Assembly: GCA_910591455.2 (NCBI GenBank)
Contig: OU342807.1
Span: 3,245,001 to 3,309,000 of the forward strand
Source: Pholis gunnellus
Taxonomy: Eukaryota; Chordata; Actinopteri; Perciformes; Pholidae
Reading direction: 5' to 3'
Length of the DNA stretch: 64,000 bases
Part shown: in pieces, positions 24,992 through 40,398 of the stretch
Position numbering within the stretch: position 1 is the stretch's first letter
Layout of the letters: each line of letters opens with the position of its first letter
Program-made: the position numbers and the translations under genes
Notes under the pieces: generated by a model
The model's input: the letters and a program-made list of their open reading frames with translations, nothing else
Told to the model about the DNA's origin: nothing
The model's database searches: none

Positions 24992-27900
24992 ATGCCCGAA
25001 AGGAGGCCCTTCGTTCGGTTACCAACTGACGTTTACCCCGTCAACTACGGCTTGTGTCTGAAGCCCGACCTCATCGACTTCACCTTCGAAGGCAAGCTGG
25101 AGGCGCTCGTGGAGGTAACGGTTACGTTGAAACCCGAGCGTTTATAGCGTCATACATGGATGGATTATTTGTCTAGTCTGTGCATGGCGGAGGGATCTTG
25201 TTATGTAATCTGACCACAGCTAACGTTACCAGTAGCTAGCTAATATAAACCACTAGCTCATCAAGTAGCAACCTAGCTGACCTGTGTTGGCGTTAACGGT
25301 TAGCTGGCGGTTGGAAATCTAGCCAACCGTTTCACGAAGGGGGCTCTCGCGCTGGTTGAAGGAAAAAAATAAACATTTGTATGGATATGTCTGACTAGCC
25401 AGAAGCTAATTCATAGCTAGCTAGCACAACATTAGCAACCTAGCTGACCTGTGTTTGCGTTTTTAGCTAATGTTAATGATTAGCTGGTGGTTAATAACCT
25501 AGTCAACCGTTTCACCACGCTGGCTGAAGGAGACCCACGAATGGACAAAAATAAAAAAATGTATGGATATGTCTGTGACTAGCCAGAAGCTAATTGAAGC
25601 TAGCTAGCTAGCTAGCACAACAGTCCCGTAGACAGCAGAAGACTTGCACTCTCATGTTAGCTTTAGCCATTAGTACCGAGGACATTAGCCCGCTAACAGG
25701 CGCTTAACGTTAATGTGTTTCAAGAGCTTTTGTTTGTTGTATGCCAGCAACTTTAACCCCTTTAGTACACCAATGCATTGCTATGAATCACGATCAATTA
25801 ATCTGTTTTAAGGTCACTGAGGTTGTCAACTAGCCAACTAGCTGCTAAGCTATAAGCTCACTAATGTTTATGCTAAATCATGGCAACATGTTGCCTCACT
25901 TACAGTGGTAGAAGAAGTATTCAGATCCCTTACTTTAATGCCACACTATGAGATTACTTCACTTAACCTTAACGTAACTAAAAATACACACGTATTAGCA
26001 GTAACATGTACTTAAGGTATGGAAAGTGAAAGTATTCATTTAGCAGTAAAATGTCAGTGTTATACTATTTTACATTATGTTTTTGAATTAATATTACTGC
26101 TGCAGTAATGTGTGTTAAATTTTTACTTCTAGATGTTTAAGGTTGTTGCTGATTTAAACTCTTTCATATACTGTTGGGTAGTTTGATATACAGTAATGCA
26201 TCATTCTACAATAACGTGTTTGTAATTGTGAGAACAAAGTATTGGTCAACTTCTCAGGATTTCAAACAGCCCTGTGCATTTACTATCTGGTTTTTAAATA
26301 GTCTATTTAACATAATTAGGGGGATTTTGTCAGCACACAAAGGAACACTTAATCTTTCAGTTTAACCTTTAAAATCAACATATCTGGAGATGCATGTTGT
26401 TTTTTACCAAAAAATGGTTTTACTGAACTGGAATGATATGAAACATAGTAATCTGAAAAGTAACTAAACCTGTCGGATAATTCTAACCGAGTAAAAAGTA
26501 GAATATTTGATGTGTTAAGCGTAGAAGTAAAAGTTTGTTCCAAATTGAAATACTCTGGTGAAGTATAAGTACTCAGTAAACGCACTAAACTGTCCTGATG
26601 TTGAACATGACTTGTCAGTGAATGTATGCATGATAGTGTCTTCAGAGCAGCTCTAGTTAAGTTCAAACTATACTCTTTAAACAGTCAGTCTGCGTAATGT
26701 GAGGAATGCGTTTGCTAATGCTGGTTAGCTTTCAGTTGACTTAAGGTGATAGGCTAGTGAATCAGTTTGGATCCCTGAGGCTTATCTCAACAGTGGGTGT
26801 AGCTACTATGTAACTAACACATAAAACAAACGCACCAGCTTACTGTGACTGTATTTCTGAGGTGAAGTTGTGCCTCTAGTGTGTAAGTACACTTGTCAGC
26901 TGTGTCGTGGTAAACACTCACTCAACACACATTATCAGAGCAATCAAGATACACGGCGTCATTATATATATTATGGTCTAAATTTGCATTGCTGCTATTG
27001 GTTTTTCTTTCTGTATACAGCACCCTTCACTGCTGGGATATAAACGGCTTCCCTATCAAGAGCAGATCATGTTATGAGTATTACATTAACAATGATAAGA
27101 TAACACTAACTCCAAGGAGCATGAGTCAAATATGACAAACAAAGCAGACGGCTGGAAAACAAAGTAAATAATGTTTTGCTTGAGCAGCAGTCCAAAACTC
27201 ATAGAAATCCAGTTTACAAATGTTACAAAACAAAGACGAGCAGACTCACACCTCACACAAGACCTGACATGTTTCCTCAAAGAACCACTTCTACGATGAC
27301 TTATCAAAGAGGTTGATGATTATCTTTCTGTCAATCAATTTATTGTTTCAGCACTAAGACATTGAAAGTTGGCGCCGGATGTTTTTGAGAAGTTTGTCTT
27401 CTTTTCTTTGGTGTCTTATTGGCTCCAGCACAGACATGACACCTAGCACAAGGCACGTATATGTGAGATCATGTGCGTATTACTATTTAGCATATGATCT
27501 CTATTAAAGCGGGACATATTCAAACGGATTTAGACCAACCCGACTGATAAAACATGCTGTCACGATTTGAATGTATTCAAACATTACGTCATTTAGATGT
27601 TTGCCCGGACTAAATGCAAATCCTCATTTCAGCAGCTCTTAAAAGTTGAGTCCTCCTCAAAGTTTATTTCACTCCTGTGCTTGCTGAGAGGTGAACATTC
27701 TTCACCAGTTTGGTTCAGTAACACCCATTTTCCCTGCGGTTTGTACAAAGCCTGGGTGAAATACAATGGACCGGAAGAAACCAAAGCAATGTGGCGCTTT
27801 GCCATTTGCCTGGCATGTTTCACAATCGCGGCCTCGCTGCCAAAGTGTCGCCTCCAAGTGTATCAAACAGCAACAGCAGCGTCCGGCCAGCAGTGCCGCT

Positions 27901-30730
27901 ATTTAACAACCCTTTCTGAAAACTGTGAGGCTTCAAAGTGCGTTTCGCCCTCAATAAATCGGGCAGTCACATCCACATCACAAGTCAGAAGCCCCATAGT
28001 CTGTCTTCCTGTCTTTGTTTCCATCACTTTCTTCCTTTCCGCATACCCCAACTGGTTCTTTATGTGTGCCCAGTTTGCGGTTCAACCTCTGTGTGTTTAG
28101 CGCTCAGTAAGCAGATTCATTCCCGTCTCGGCTATCTGATGATCCGTCTGCATACACCGTCACAATGGTGGTGTTTTATTGGAGCTTTACACTTCATTCA
28201 AGCTTCACCTTTCCCAAACATGTTGGGATTTGAAATGATGGCACCGCAGAGATTATCGAGGATAAATTGTTGTTTTATGTCAATATTTACAGGTCACACA
28301 AGCCACCAATCAGATTGTGATGAACTGCGCTGACATCGACATCATCACGGCGTCCTTCGTACCGCAGGGAGGAGAAGGTGAGGGTCAGACTCTGCTTTTT
28401 ACGCTCTTTTATTAATAATGACGAACATGTTGTTTGTAGGCATCTTGATTTTTATATTCCTGAAATAGTAAGAGTGAGTATTTCATGCTCGTGGTCTCGT
28501 GTCCTTTTCTTCTCTTTTTAGAAATTAATGCCACAGGATTCAACTACCAGAATGAGGATGAGAAAGTCACCCTGTCGTTTCCTAGTGCTCTACAGAAAGG
28601 TAAGAAGGGACTCCACTCGTCTCGGCTGTTGCTTGTGTCTGCTTTTCAAACATTATTGCACTTGAAGAATGAAATATTTCCCTCCTTTGGTTGTGGCTGA
28701 ATTAACCCCCCCCCCCCCCCTTTCCTCCCCATCAGGCTCTGGCACGTTGAAGATCGACTTTGTCGGGGAGCTGAACGACAAAATGAAGGGATTCTATAGA
28801 AGTAAATATTCGTCCGCTGCTGGAGAGGTCCGCTACGCTGCTGTCACACAGTTTGAGGTGAGCTGGTGGCCTCAAGGAAATGCTTTCTTCTGGGAAAGTT
28901 GTGTGTGTGTTGCTTAACCCACTACTTGCCCGTGTTGCATCATAGGCCTGGTGGTCATGTGACTTGTTGGGTTTTGCCAGATTTGTCTTAGAGATGAGGC
29001 AATGTCTCAAATGTCGTCCTATTTATACGTATGTTTTGAAGATGTTTCTGTGAAAAAAACAAGTGTTTTTGAGAAAGTTTAGCTGAAAACCAGGTCATTC
29101 CAGTCTGGACTCTGACTGGGGGGCTCTCATTAGAACCTGCAGGGTATCCACCTGATGTTTACAGACACAGGTTTGTGTGTGTGCACAGAGATAAGTCAGA
29201 GAGAGAGAGAGAGACGGGAGGGAGGAGAGAGAGACACAAGAGAGAGGAGAGAAACGGGGAGGGGAGATGAGAGAGCGGAAGGTGAGAGACATGAGAGACA
29301 GACATTACACAGGAGGGAGACAGAGGCAGAGAGACGGGGGAGGAGAGGGAGAGAGAGAGGAGAAAGATGGGAGAGAGGAGAGAGAGACACGGGAGAGTGA
29401 ACCATTGGAGTGTCGCTAACTCTACTTGTGATGGCGTAAATGTTTCTCATTAAAATGAGAGATGTCTGTTTTTGACAGAAATAGATATTAAATAATATAT
29501 ATTAGTATAAAATGAATACTTTGTCAAATAAAGTTCCGGTTTCTCTTTGATGCACCAATCCTAAAATCATTAACAGTTTATCAGTCCGGCTGCGTGGAAC
29601 CAGATAGTTAGGAGGAAGCGTCGTCTGACCTTCGGAGTGTTGAGCTCGGCCGGTCAGACGAAAAGCGACAGAAGTAGTTTCATGAGAGAAGTTCAAGCCC
29701 AGCTCTAACGGTAAATAACGTATAATAAAGGATAATAAAGTATAATGGCATTACTTTTATCACCGAATAACAAGGCGAGAAATCTCATTCAGAGTAACTT
29801 CCTCAACACTACTTCTGTGTAATCTGTAGCTCACGCTGTGTGTTCAGGACGATGTAACATGAACTCCGGTAGCGACTCTCAGTGACCGGCAGCACCGGTT
29901 GGTTTGACGCCTGTGGTGACGGAGCCCAAAGTGGTAAATGTTTCAGGCTCCTCACTGGAAAACAAATTAAAGGCCCCTTTGTTCCAGGGCTGGTCAGTAG
30001 ATAAAGTCATTGGCTCCGGGGCTTTTCATTTTTTAAATATAAAGGAAATGCCACAGCTACATTTGATGCTTTGAAAAAACAGCTGACAGGTGTTTTTCCA
30101 CCTGTCGCAGATAAAACCGCTGGACCGCAGCGCTGCCTGAAACAAAGGGCGACAGGCCCGTGCTGCTCACACAGCAAAACGACTTCTGAGAGGACAAATA
30201 GCCGGAAGTCTTTAGGTCGGCGTGATGTAATGTGAAAGCTGTTCCACACAGGAGGACCAAATAATAGGTTGCATAAAACACAACAACAGTCTCTAGATGA
30301 GGCGCTCTCTCTCTCACGTCGTTTATTGTCATACGCACAGCAATTACAGAGATGCAGTCGTTGGACCTCAGCCTCCCTCCAGCAGACATAAAGTAGTGCA
30401 GAAGTTACAATGTAGGCATATTTAAAATGTAAAATAATATATATTTGTGTGAGACAGGAGTACTGTAATTGCAAAGTGAATAAACTAATGTAAACAGGAT
30501 ATATATATAATTGTTTATTTCATGTACCCCCCCCTTTTCTTTCCTCCTCCAGGCCACGGATGCTCGCAGAGCTTTCCCCTGTTGGGATGAGCCAGCGATC
30601 AAAGCCACCTTTGACATCGCTCTGATAGTTCCTAAGGACCGCGTAGCCTTGTCCAATATGGTACGAGTCACTCTGACCGAGGCACTCTCTGCTCACAAGT
30701 TTATGTGATGTCTGTCTGTCTTTCTCTCTC

Positions 30731-30770
<40 letters not shown>

Positions 30771-33700
30771 ACTCACAACGTGTGAAATGCCACTACTGTA
30801 CAGTCAGTCTTCCTTAAAAATAACCAAAAAACATGAGTTTGTTGTACGCAGTCACTGAACACGTTTGCAGCCAAATTGCATCATAAATCATAATCTGTCT
30901 GAGATGATTCCCCATCAACAGCTCCAGGCTAACGCAGCTCGTCTGGTGCTGACCATGAAGCTAAATCTGCTCTTTCTGATGACTGAATGAATATGAATGT
31001 GTGTTTATGTCCAATCTTGTTGTGTCAGATTGTGTGTATATAAATATATATATTATTATAGACAAATACTGAGTATTACAGACAGAGTGCAGCACCAAAA
31101 GGAAGGACATTAGATTATTATGTCCAGCAGCACTGAGCTCTGCACAGACGGATGCCAGTCAGCTCCTGACCTTCTGTGTCCACATACACACTCAGCAAGT
31201 CTCCTGTGAGCAGTTTAAACGTGAGGGTTTACACGCTGGGACAGATGTCTGCAGGTTCTTTATAGAACTACTGGACATAAACGTCAACACTGATACAAAA
31301 GGAAACAGTCTGGTGATTTATTACCACGAACACACACACACACACACACCTCCCTGCTGTCACTAGAGCACCCAATGTGGATTAATCCGCCGCTGAAAAT
31401 AGTCCCCAACAAACTGCCAGACCTTTTCTCTGTTAGAATGAGCATCCCATTGTTGCACCATGTTGGCGGTTAAACTCATTCTTTGTTGTCGGTGATCACT
31501 GAACTGAACCTCTCCTTCACCCAGAATGTCATTGAGCGAAAGCCATATCCGGAGGACGAGGACCTGGTGGAGATGAAGTTTGCCACCACGCCCATCATGT
31601 CCACATACCTTGTAGCGTTTGTCATCGGTGAATATGACTTTGTGGAGAGCCAGTCATCAGACGGTATAACGGTACGCGTCTACACGCCAGTCGGGAAGGC
31701 GGAACAAGGGAGATTTGCACTGGAGGTGAGAACCCACAGCAGTTACTTGATGGTTTCATTTATACAAACTACAAACACGGCTGGAGATGAAGACAAACAA
31801 CATATACCAGCATGTCGTGGTAGATTCTCTCCTGCATCAGCTTGATCCGTTCTGTCTCCTTTTAGTCTTTCTGTACAGAACACCAAATCATTCATACATT
31901 TTAAAATACTTTTCTCTTATTTTTGCAGGTTGCAACTAAGACCTTACCTTTCTACAAAGAGTACTTCAATGTTCCTTATCCGTTGCCTAAAATCGATCTC
32001 ATAGCTATTGCTGATTTTGCTGCTGGTAAGTAGCTGCTGATTCCACATTCAGTACTTTTGAGACGTCTCCACTGAAACATGCTGAAAGTGAAACATCTGC
32101 CACTTCCCTCCACTCAGGTGCCATGGAGAACTGGGGCCTTGTTACCTACAGGTGAGACCTAGCTGCTGTTGGTTGTGGGGAATTAGGATAAATGTTTATG
32201 TTGGAAAATATAGCAACTCTGGGGAGTTAGTGTGTTTCATTACTTTGTGATTCATCTAGAAAATAACTTCAGAATGTTCCCTCCTTTCTTTCAGACACAG
32301 TTCTTGTTGCCGTTTTCTCTTTTTGGTTGACAGCCGTGATGGCTTTTTAATTGCCTTATGCTCAGCTCGGCGTGCTGCCACCTCTTAGGTATTCAGGCAT
32401 GGGATTAGCGCACAGCAGCAGGCTTCATTCATCGGCCATCTTCAGCCACCTGCATGCAGGTTTTCCTAATAAACAGCCCGGGCAGCTGATGGTTGATGGA
32501 GGGAGAACCCCCCTGCTGTGTTCAGAGGAGGTGTCTCACTCACACTCTGCTGTTGTCTTTCCAGGGAGACGGCACTGCTAATCGACTCCAAGGACTCCTG
32601 CTCGTCCTCCAGGCAGTGGGTGGCGCTGGTGGTCGGACACGAACTCGCCCACCAGTGGTTCGGAAACCTGGTCACGATGGTAAGCAGCCAAAATCTCCCC
32701 AACGGCTATTTGTGAAACTGTAGAAGAAATGTTTGAAACGGAGAAAAAAGTTTTTCTGCAGCTGTGGGTGAAGAAGCCAATACTCAAAAGCCAAAATAGA
32801 GACAATTTAATACACGAACGTCCTCAAAAAAGGGGGAATGAACTCCCCAAAAACAGGAAAGTTACGCTGCCACCTCTTTACGTGGACGTCTCATCAGTGT
32901 TGATGGTAAATGTGGTCGACTGCAGTAATAACTTCCTCAGAGCCGGCTACGTCGACCGAGAAAGCTGATTTCTTCAGCAAGCGGAGCCGTGCCGGCGGAG
33001 CCTACATGTACCAGGATGCATTGCGTGCGGGCTCCTGCCAGCCATGTCCTCTTGCAGCCGCATCATCGGCCGCATTTCTTTATAAAACACTGTGAAATAT
33101 ATCCTCGTCCACAGCTTTAAATGTTTAAACAGTACCGGTGTCATCTTGTGTGTGTAAACAGGAATGGTGGACCCATCTGTGGCTCAATGAGGGATTTGCA
33201 TCCTGGATCGAGTATCTGTGTGTGGACCACTGCTTCCCAGAGTACGACATCTGGACCCAGTTCGTCTCGGCCGACTACACCCGCGCTCTGGACCTGGACG
33301 CGCTGGACAGCAGCCATCCCATAGAGGTGAGCTGTGGCCCCGGAGGGATCCGCTCGATACGCCGGCTCACGTTGGGGGAAGAATGTTTTTACACTGCGAT
33401 CGCTCCGCTGGGATGCGTTGTCTCGTCTTTACAGTTTCTAACGTAATTATGTCGATTTATTGAGTCTGAAAGGCTGAGAGGACGACTCCACAGCTAAGAA
33501 GCTGCTTTTAGAAGTAATTCTTTGTCCCGGTGCTTCCTTTCAAGGATCTAAAAGGTTTCTTCAGCTGATTGTTTGTTTGTGTTTCCATAGCGCTCTAATT
33601 ACCTCTGAAGAGTTAGCGAATGAGTCCGCTGTCGTTTGATAAAGCAGCATGACGGTGATGAGGGCGGCTCGTCTAAACACCTGCACGCTGTTATGATTAC

Positions 33701-35627
33701 AATGCAGAGGAGGAGAGTGAGAGCGTCTGTCTCCACAGCTGCTGATCGCTTGACGGGTATTAATTGGTGCTTTAGAACGTAACCATCAAAGTCGTGAACA
33801 GCGCTCTCTCTCTCTCTCGCTCTCTCTCGCTCTCTTTTCTCAGTTTGCTCGCGCCATCGCTCTCTTTTTCTCTCGTCCTTTTTAAAATGAGTCATAAAGC
33901 GACGGCAACGCCTCAATTTACTCTAAATGTTATCAAATAAAGAGAAATGTTCGTCTTAAAATGGTGCTGAATCAATGCTGGAGTAGTTCCTTGTTTTATA
34001 CACAAGTTGAAGCGGTGGTGCTGTGTGTGTGTTTGACCAATCAGCAACAGCCATCCCTGCAAACTCCGCCCCCGAAGGTTCCTGAAAGTACTAACCCCCG
34101 ACCAGGGCCTTTTGGGGGATTTAAAGGTTCTAGTCCCTGGGTTAGGTTCCTGCGGTCAGAACCAGCCGTGTATGTTAGCAGCGTTAGTCTGACTCTGTAA
34201 CGTCTGGTGTGTGTTTGGTGCTCCAGGTGAACGTGGGTCATCCGTCAGAGGTGGACGAGATCTTTGACGCCATCTCCTACAGCAAAGGAGCGTCCGTGAT
34301 CCGCATGTTGCACAACTACACGGGAGACGAGGTTGGTTTGTCGAACACTCGCAGTGTTGTTTCCATGTTTCCGTGTTGTTCCTCGAGGTTCACCTCTCAC
34401 TCTTCCTGTTGTAGGACTTTAGGAAAGGAATGAACGCCTATCTTTTGAAGTTCCAACATAAAAATGCTTCGACAGGTAAGAGCAACGCTGCACACGTTTC
34501 CCCCTCGAGATGGAACCGCGGTGTTGAAATCAGTTTTCCTAATCCCTCTGACCCCGCCGGCTGTCTTCCACAGAGGACCTATGGGACTGTCTGGAACAGG
34601 CCAGTGGAAAACCCATCGCTGCCGTGATGAGCTCGTGGACCAAGCAGATGGGCTTCCCGATCATAGAAGTGGAAGAGGAGCAGGTGAGCGTCACCGGAAA
34701 CACGATCCGACGCATCTGATGTCAGACATGTTTGTTCATCATCTATCAACTTCTCTCCTTCTTACTAAACGATGAGATTCACCGGTAGCAGTGACAAAGT
34801 GCTTGTCTGCTGGCTGGTTCTAATTTAGTACACACACACACACACACACACACTCTCTAACCGTGATGTTTATTTACAGCAAGGTGACGACCGCATCCTC
34901 AAGATATCTCAGAAGAAGTTCTGTGCCAGTGGACCACACAATGGTGAGTTTAAAGTCCTCGTGTTGTGTTTCTATGTGTTCTATTCTATTGTATGTTGAA
35001 CTATGTTTATTATATATTATAATATACTAAACACACATGCTATATTACATTTTGTTACACTATGTTACTGCATTTCACCTGATACTATATCTGATTATTA
35101 TGTCGTATATTTCTGTTATAATTCTATATTCATACAGCGCATCGTTACTTCATCATATTATATCTTTAGTCTGTTACTTCGCTGTAACTAGGAAATCGCT
35201 CCACAGTCTCCGCTTAAAGATTTACACGTTTCTATGTTCATCACCTTTCACACAGGAGTATAGAGTTATGCAGCCACGAGTAAAGACTTGTTACATTACG
35301 ATGCCGCAAAGATGTCGTGTAATATAAACAAGTGATCACATGAATAATCCATGAATATTCTAAATGTTTTATTAACTACAACTAGAGATGCTTCGATCTG
35401 ATCTATTGGCGTGATAACGACCACGTGTGACTGATCCACATTAAACTATTTCACCATCAGATCGCCATAAATCCTGTTATGCAGCCAAGACTTGTTGTTG
35501 TAATTTTTTGTTTTAATTGCTCTCGTGTAGTTTCTATTTTTTTAAATTCTGCTGTTATTATGTGTCTGATTTACATTTGCCATCCTCTAGTTATCTGTAT
35601 TTATTTCTGTCGTAAACACGACCGGGT

Positions 35628-35668
<41 letters not shown>

Positions 35669-38600
35669 TTGTTGTTGTTTTTGTCGACATGTCTCATTTG
35701 CTGCTTGTCTGTTGTCCATCAGGTGAGGACTGCCCCAGCTGGATGGTCCCCGTTAGTATCTGTACCAGCGAGGACCCCAAATGCACGAAGCTCAAGGTTC
35801 TGCTGGACAGACCCGAGACGACCATCACCGTGAGCGGCGTCGCTCCCGACCAGTGGGTCAAGGTGAGGTCCCGGTCAACGCGCCTCCAGCAGCAGCTGCT
35901 GATGTTTCACTTCACAACAGAGCTTCCATCAGTTTTAGCTTTTACATCAGGAATGCAGGGATCCAACGTCACCTCTCCTGACACTGAGTCAGATGCCTGA
36001 ACCGTCTGAGGAGTACCGGTCCCACGCTCTACATACAGTGATGAATAAAACCACTTTATGTACCGACTAGTGAGGATAGTTCCAGCTTGCCGTTCTCTTT
36101 CTACGTGGAATATTCATGCAGTCACTTGTTTATATTATACGACATCTTTGCGGCATCGTAATGTAACAAGTCTTTACTCGTGGCTGCATGACTGTATACT
36201 CCATAACTGTGTAAAAGGTTGTGAACATAGAAACGTGTAAAACTTTAAGCTGAGACGTCGCCGTGTTTGTCTCTTTCCATCCGTAGAAAGTTAAAGTTTG
36301 ACCAAACGGGATCCGGTTTCTTTGAGCTGAATGAATGAGTCATGAGAGATCGGAGATAATGGAAAGTTCAAACAAAGTTCACAGACTGGAGTTCCTTTTT
36401 TTTTTTTGGGCAGTTGGGAGGAAGTGGTCATCAGACTCATGCCCATGGGTGTAATTGCTGCCGGGGATTCTGGGTAAAAGGGTCACGAGCAGCTCCTTTC
36501 TGTTTCGACTGATCCTCGTTGTTTAAATCTGAGGCCCGTTTCACGAAGCAGGATTTGTGGTCATCGAGGTGACTTCGGGGGTTGTTCAGTTTGATGTTGA
36601 CAGCGCCGCCTCCTGACCAATCAGAGCTCAGTACGGGGATCGTAAACTAATGTTACACAAATACGAAGGAGTTAAAGTTATAATTCAGACTAAAAGCAAC
36701 CGTTTATACAGACGTATGCAAAAAGAGAGCGCTGACAAAGAATGTCCGACTGAATGTGTAAATAACAGATTTATAACATCACTGCTTCATCTAGAGCACG
36801 ATCGATCTCACTGCAACTACATGTGTGTGTTATGTTAACGAGGCTCCCAACTTCAGTCCAGAGCCACAGATCTCTTCTAACGTTCACTGAAATGTCCGAA
36901 TTATTTGGGGAAGTTTTGCCACCACGACAATCCTTTAGTTGACTTAAACCTCAGGCATCGGGATGATGCTGGTTCACTCCCTGAAAGCCATGCTGGATAA
37001 GAGCACTCCATCTGAGAGGTAACACAAGCTGGAACTAGTTGTGACCCAGTTGTGTGTCCCTGCTGCTCACAGATCAACCCCGGCACCGTGGGCTTCTATC
37101 GCATCCAGTACAGCACGTCCATGCTGGAGAGTCTGCTGCCGGGCGTCAGAGACCTCAGCCTGCAGCCTGTGGACCGACTCGGCCTGCAGAACGACCTCTT
37201 CTCCCTGGTGACGCTCACGCACGCACGCACACACACACACACGCTGCTACACAGCTGCACACTTCCAGTGTAAACAAATACCGAATAGACGAGCGCAGGA
37301 AGAGTGGAAAAGACAAAGTGAGGGATGGTGGCCGAGGAAGTTTAACTCTTTTTTGTTTGTTTTTTATGTTAAGAACATTTAAATACATAAAATTTACAGT
37401 GATACCACTTTTTCCTTCCAGATGCTGGTTGTGAAACCTGAACTTGCGTATCGGCCGATATAGAGTACAAATCTGATAACAGTGCGTTAAAAAAAGTCAT
37501 AGTTCCCATTTTCATTGCTGTGAAAACATGTCATTCAAACAACTGTGTGTGTATATATATATATATATATATTATATTTTCTCACCAGAAACAATTTTAC
37601 AAGAATACCTTGAAACTGGGAAATACTGTGCGTGAAAGAAACAGCTCTTCATGTCAGAAATACAAGTCCGAGAGCTGTTTCACTGCACTAAGAATTCTTT
37701 GTTATTTAGACTTTAATTGTTCTGTTAGCTGTGAGTTAAGTTTTTATGATTTAAGCCTGCGACTGGTCTCGTATAAAATTGTATAAAACGCTAAATTTGT
37801 TTTCTAAAAGACCAGAAAAAGGTCAAACTTTCCATTTTAGTTATGTGTGTTTGGCCACTAATGAGATACGACTCATGATACGGATGTTATGATGCAACAG
37901 CTGAAGCACAGTGACGGACTCTTAACTCGTCCTCCTCTTCCTCCTCTTCCTCCCGTCAGCTGCTGTTCTGAGTCAGTGTGGTGAAGAGGTTTCATGAAGT
38001 TCAAGATTTAACCTTTAATGTTCATAAATCTCTCTGTTGACTTTCAGACGTTCTGATGATTCTAAACAGAACAGAAGGATCATTAAAAAGAAACTCACCG
38101 ATGATCTACTTGAAACAATAGAAACGATCTGTGAAACGACAGGAAAAAGCGGCTCCTGACCTTGTTGTTGTTGTCGTCTTCAGTCTCGTGCGGGGATGAT
38201 CAGCACGGTGGAGGTGCTGAAGCTGATGGAGGCGTTCGTCAACGAGCCCAACTACACGGTGTGGAGCGACCTCAGCTGCAACCTGGGGGTGTTGTCCTCG
38301 CTGCTGTCCCACACCGACTTCCACGAGGAGATCCAGGAGTTCATCCGGGACCTCTTCACCCCCATCGGCCTGGAGCTCGGCTGGGACTGCAAACCGGGGG
38401 AAGGTGAGGAGCGGCGGACATCTTGTTTATTTTAATGTTTTTGTACACGATACCGCTGTAAACTGAGTTTATTCCCCGTGTGATGAAGTATAACTTTGCC
38501 CGACCTGACCAGTCCTCTTGTTGTGTAGCGAGACAAAGACGATAACTTGGTGATGGTTTCCGTTCCTGCAGGCCACCTGGACGCCCTGTTGAGAAGTCTT

Positions 38601-40349
38601 GTTCTGGGGAAGCTGGGGAAGGCGGGACACAAGCCCACGCTGGAGGAGGCCCGGCGGAGATTCAGGGACCACGTGGAGGGAAAGCCCGTCCTGCCTGCAG
38701 ACCTCCGGAGCCCGGTGAGCCGAACAAAACGCCGACCCGTGCATATTCTCAAACGACCCGTCGTGCTCTGCGTGTTTTTGTTTTGCGGTCGGTAAAATAG
38801 ATAATTAACGAGGCTACAAAGTGCTTTACAGGCGTAGAAACGTCAGATAAAACCAACACAGGGATCAAAAACACCAACAACGTATTAAATATACGTAAAC
38901 ACTTTCCTTTAAAAGAACATTTAAATAAAGGGAATTTTATTCAGTTCAACATCTGACTTTGTACAACAAAATATTTCCAAAATGTGTCATTGACCTCCTC
39001 TTCTTGTTCCAGGTGTATCTAACGGTGCTGAAGCACGGAGACAGCGCCACGTTGGACACGATGCTGAAGGTAAGACGGCAGCGAGCGTGTTGGACTGTTT
39101 TACCCAAACGTCTTCACTCCGGCTGTGACGGTACACAGAAGTCACAAGTTCTTTATCGATTTGTTATTTAACCTTTTAATTTAACCAGATGACTCGATTA
39201 AGAAGTGATTTCATTTAGAATGACGACCTGACCGAGAGGCAAGTCGATACAACACATTAAAACACAGATACAACTACAACGTTAGACTGACTTAAAACAT
39301 GACAAGATTTACAACAATGGAGATCTATGTATTGTTTTCCAGATATAATATAGTAATTAATTAGTTTATCTGTTTCTTTTCATTTATTTTGAGCAGAGAC
39401 GCATCTAAGACGAACATAATCCTCTTTCTAGTCACTGAGGCAGCGAGTCGCCCACCGATGAACTATTTACATCGTGAAAAATAAGGAACCAATCCTGAAC
39501 AAAAATCACAGCAGCCCCGCCCCTAAAGCATCCGCTGCTTTATGGTCTGTTTGACTCTAAATGGACCATCATTTACTAAATGAACATCATGCTGTATTGA
39601 AGAAGACTTGAAACTAGAGATTGAGACCATAAACTCATGTTTACAATGTTTACTGAGGTAATAAATCAAGAGAGAAGTAGTCATTTTCTCATAGACTTCT
39701 ATACAACCAGAGGAGTCGCCCCCTGGTGGACACTAGAGAGAATGCAGCTTCAAGACGCTTCAGAACCGGAGCTGCCAGACTCGCACGCCTATTCGCTTGT
39801 CGCGTTAACCTCAAGTGTTGCTGACCGCGACTGTTCAACATGAATACATTCCATCGTATTTTTGTGTCCTCTTTTCGTGTTCCTAAGTTCTCCAATGATC
39901 TCTTTGGTTCTCTCTCATATATCCGTTCTCTGTCTGTGTCACTCCAACCTTTCAGCTCCACAAACTAGCAGACATGCAGGAGGAGAAGAATCGCATCGAG
40001 CGAGTTCTGGGCGCCATCTCTGCCCCCGACCTCATCCAGAAAGTCCTCACCTTCGCCCTCTCGGTAACTCGCCACCACGTTGACTTCCTGTTCGCTCAGT
40101 TTTGGTTTTGTTTCTGTCGCTTGTTGTAAAGTTCTGTTTTTGACCCAGTTTCTATTTCTCTATTGATCTGGACTTTGAGTCGGTTTGTAATTCAGTGCCG
40201 TTTTGTGGCTTAATGATTACACCGACGCTGTGAGCGACAGCGAAGGCGCTAACTACAACAACGCAATAAGCTCAATGTCCAAGTTTGACAGGATCTCCCA
40301 GCAGCCAGTGAGCCGCTGACTGCATCTCCTCAGCTAACGTCTCTCTCTC

Positions 40350-40398
<49 letters not shown>

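Noticed and set aside
27597..28100. 167-codon plus-strand open frame
   Set aside because: It lies in npepps intron 1 with no recognisable domain and no splice context; composition looks random.
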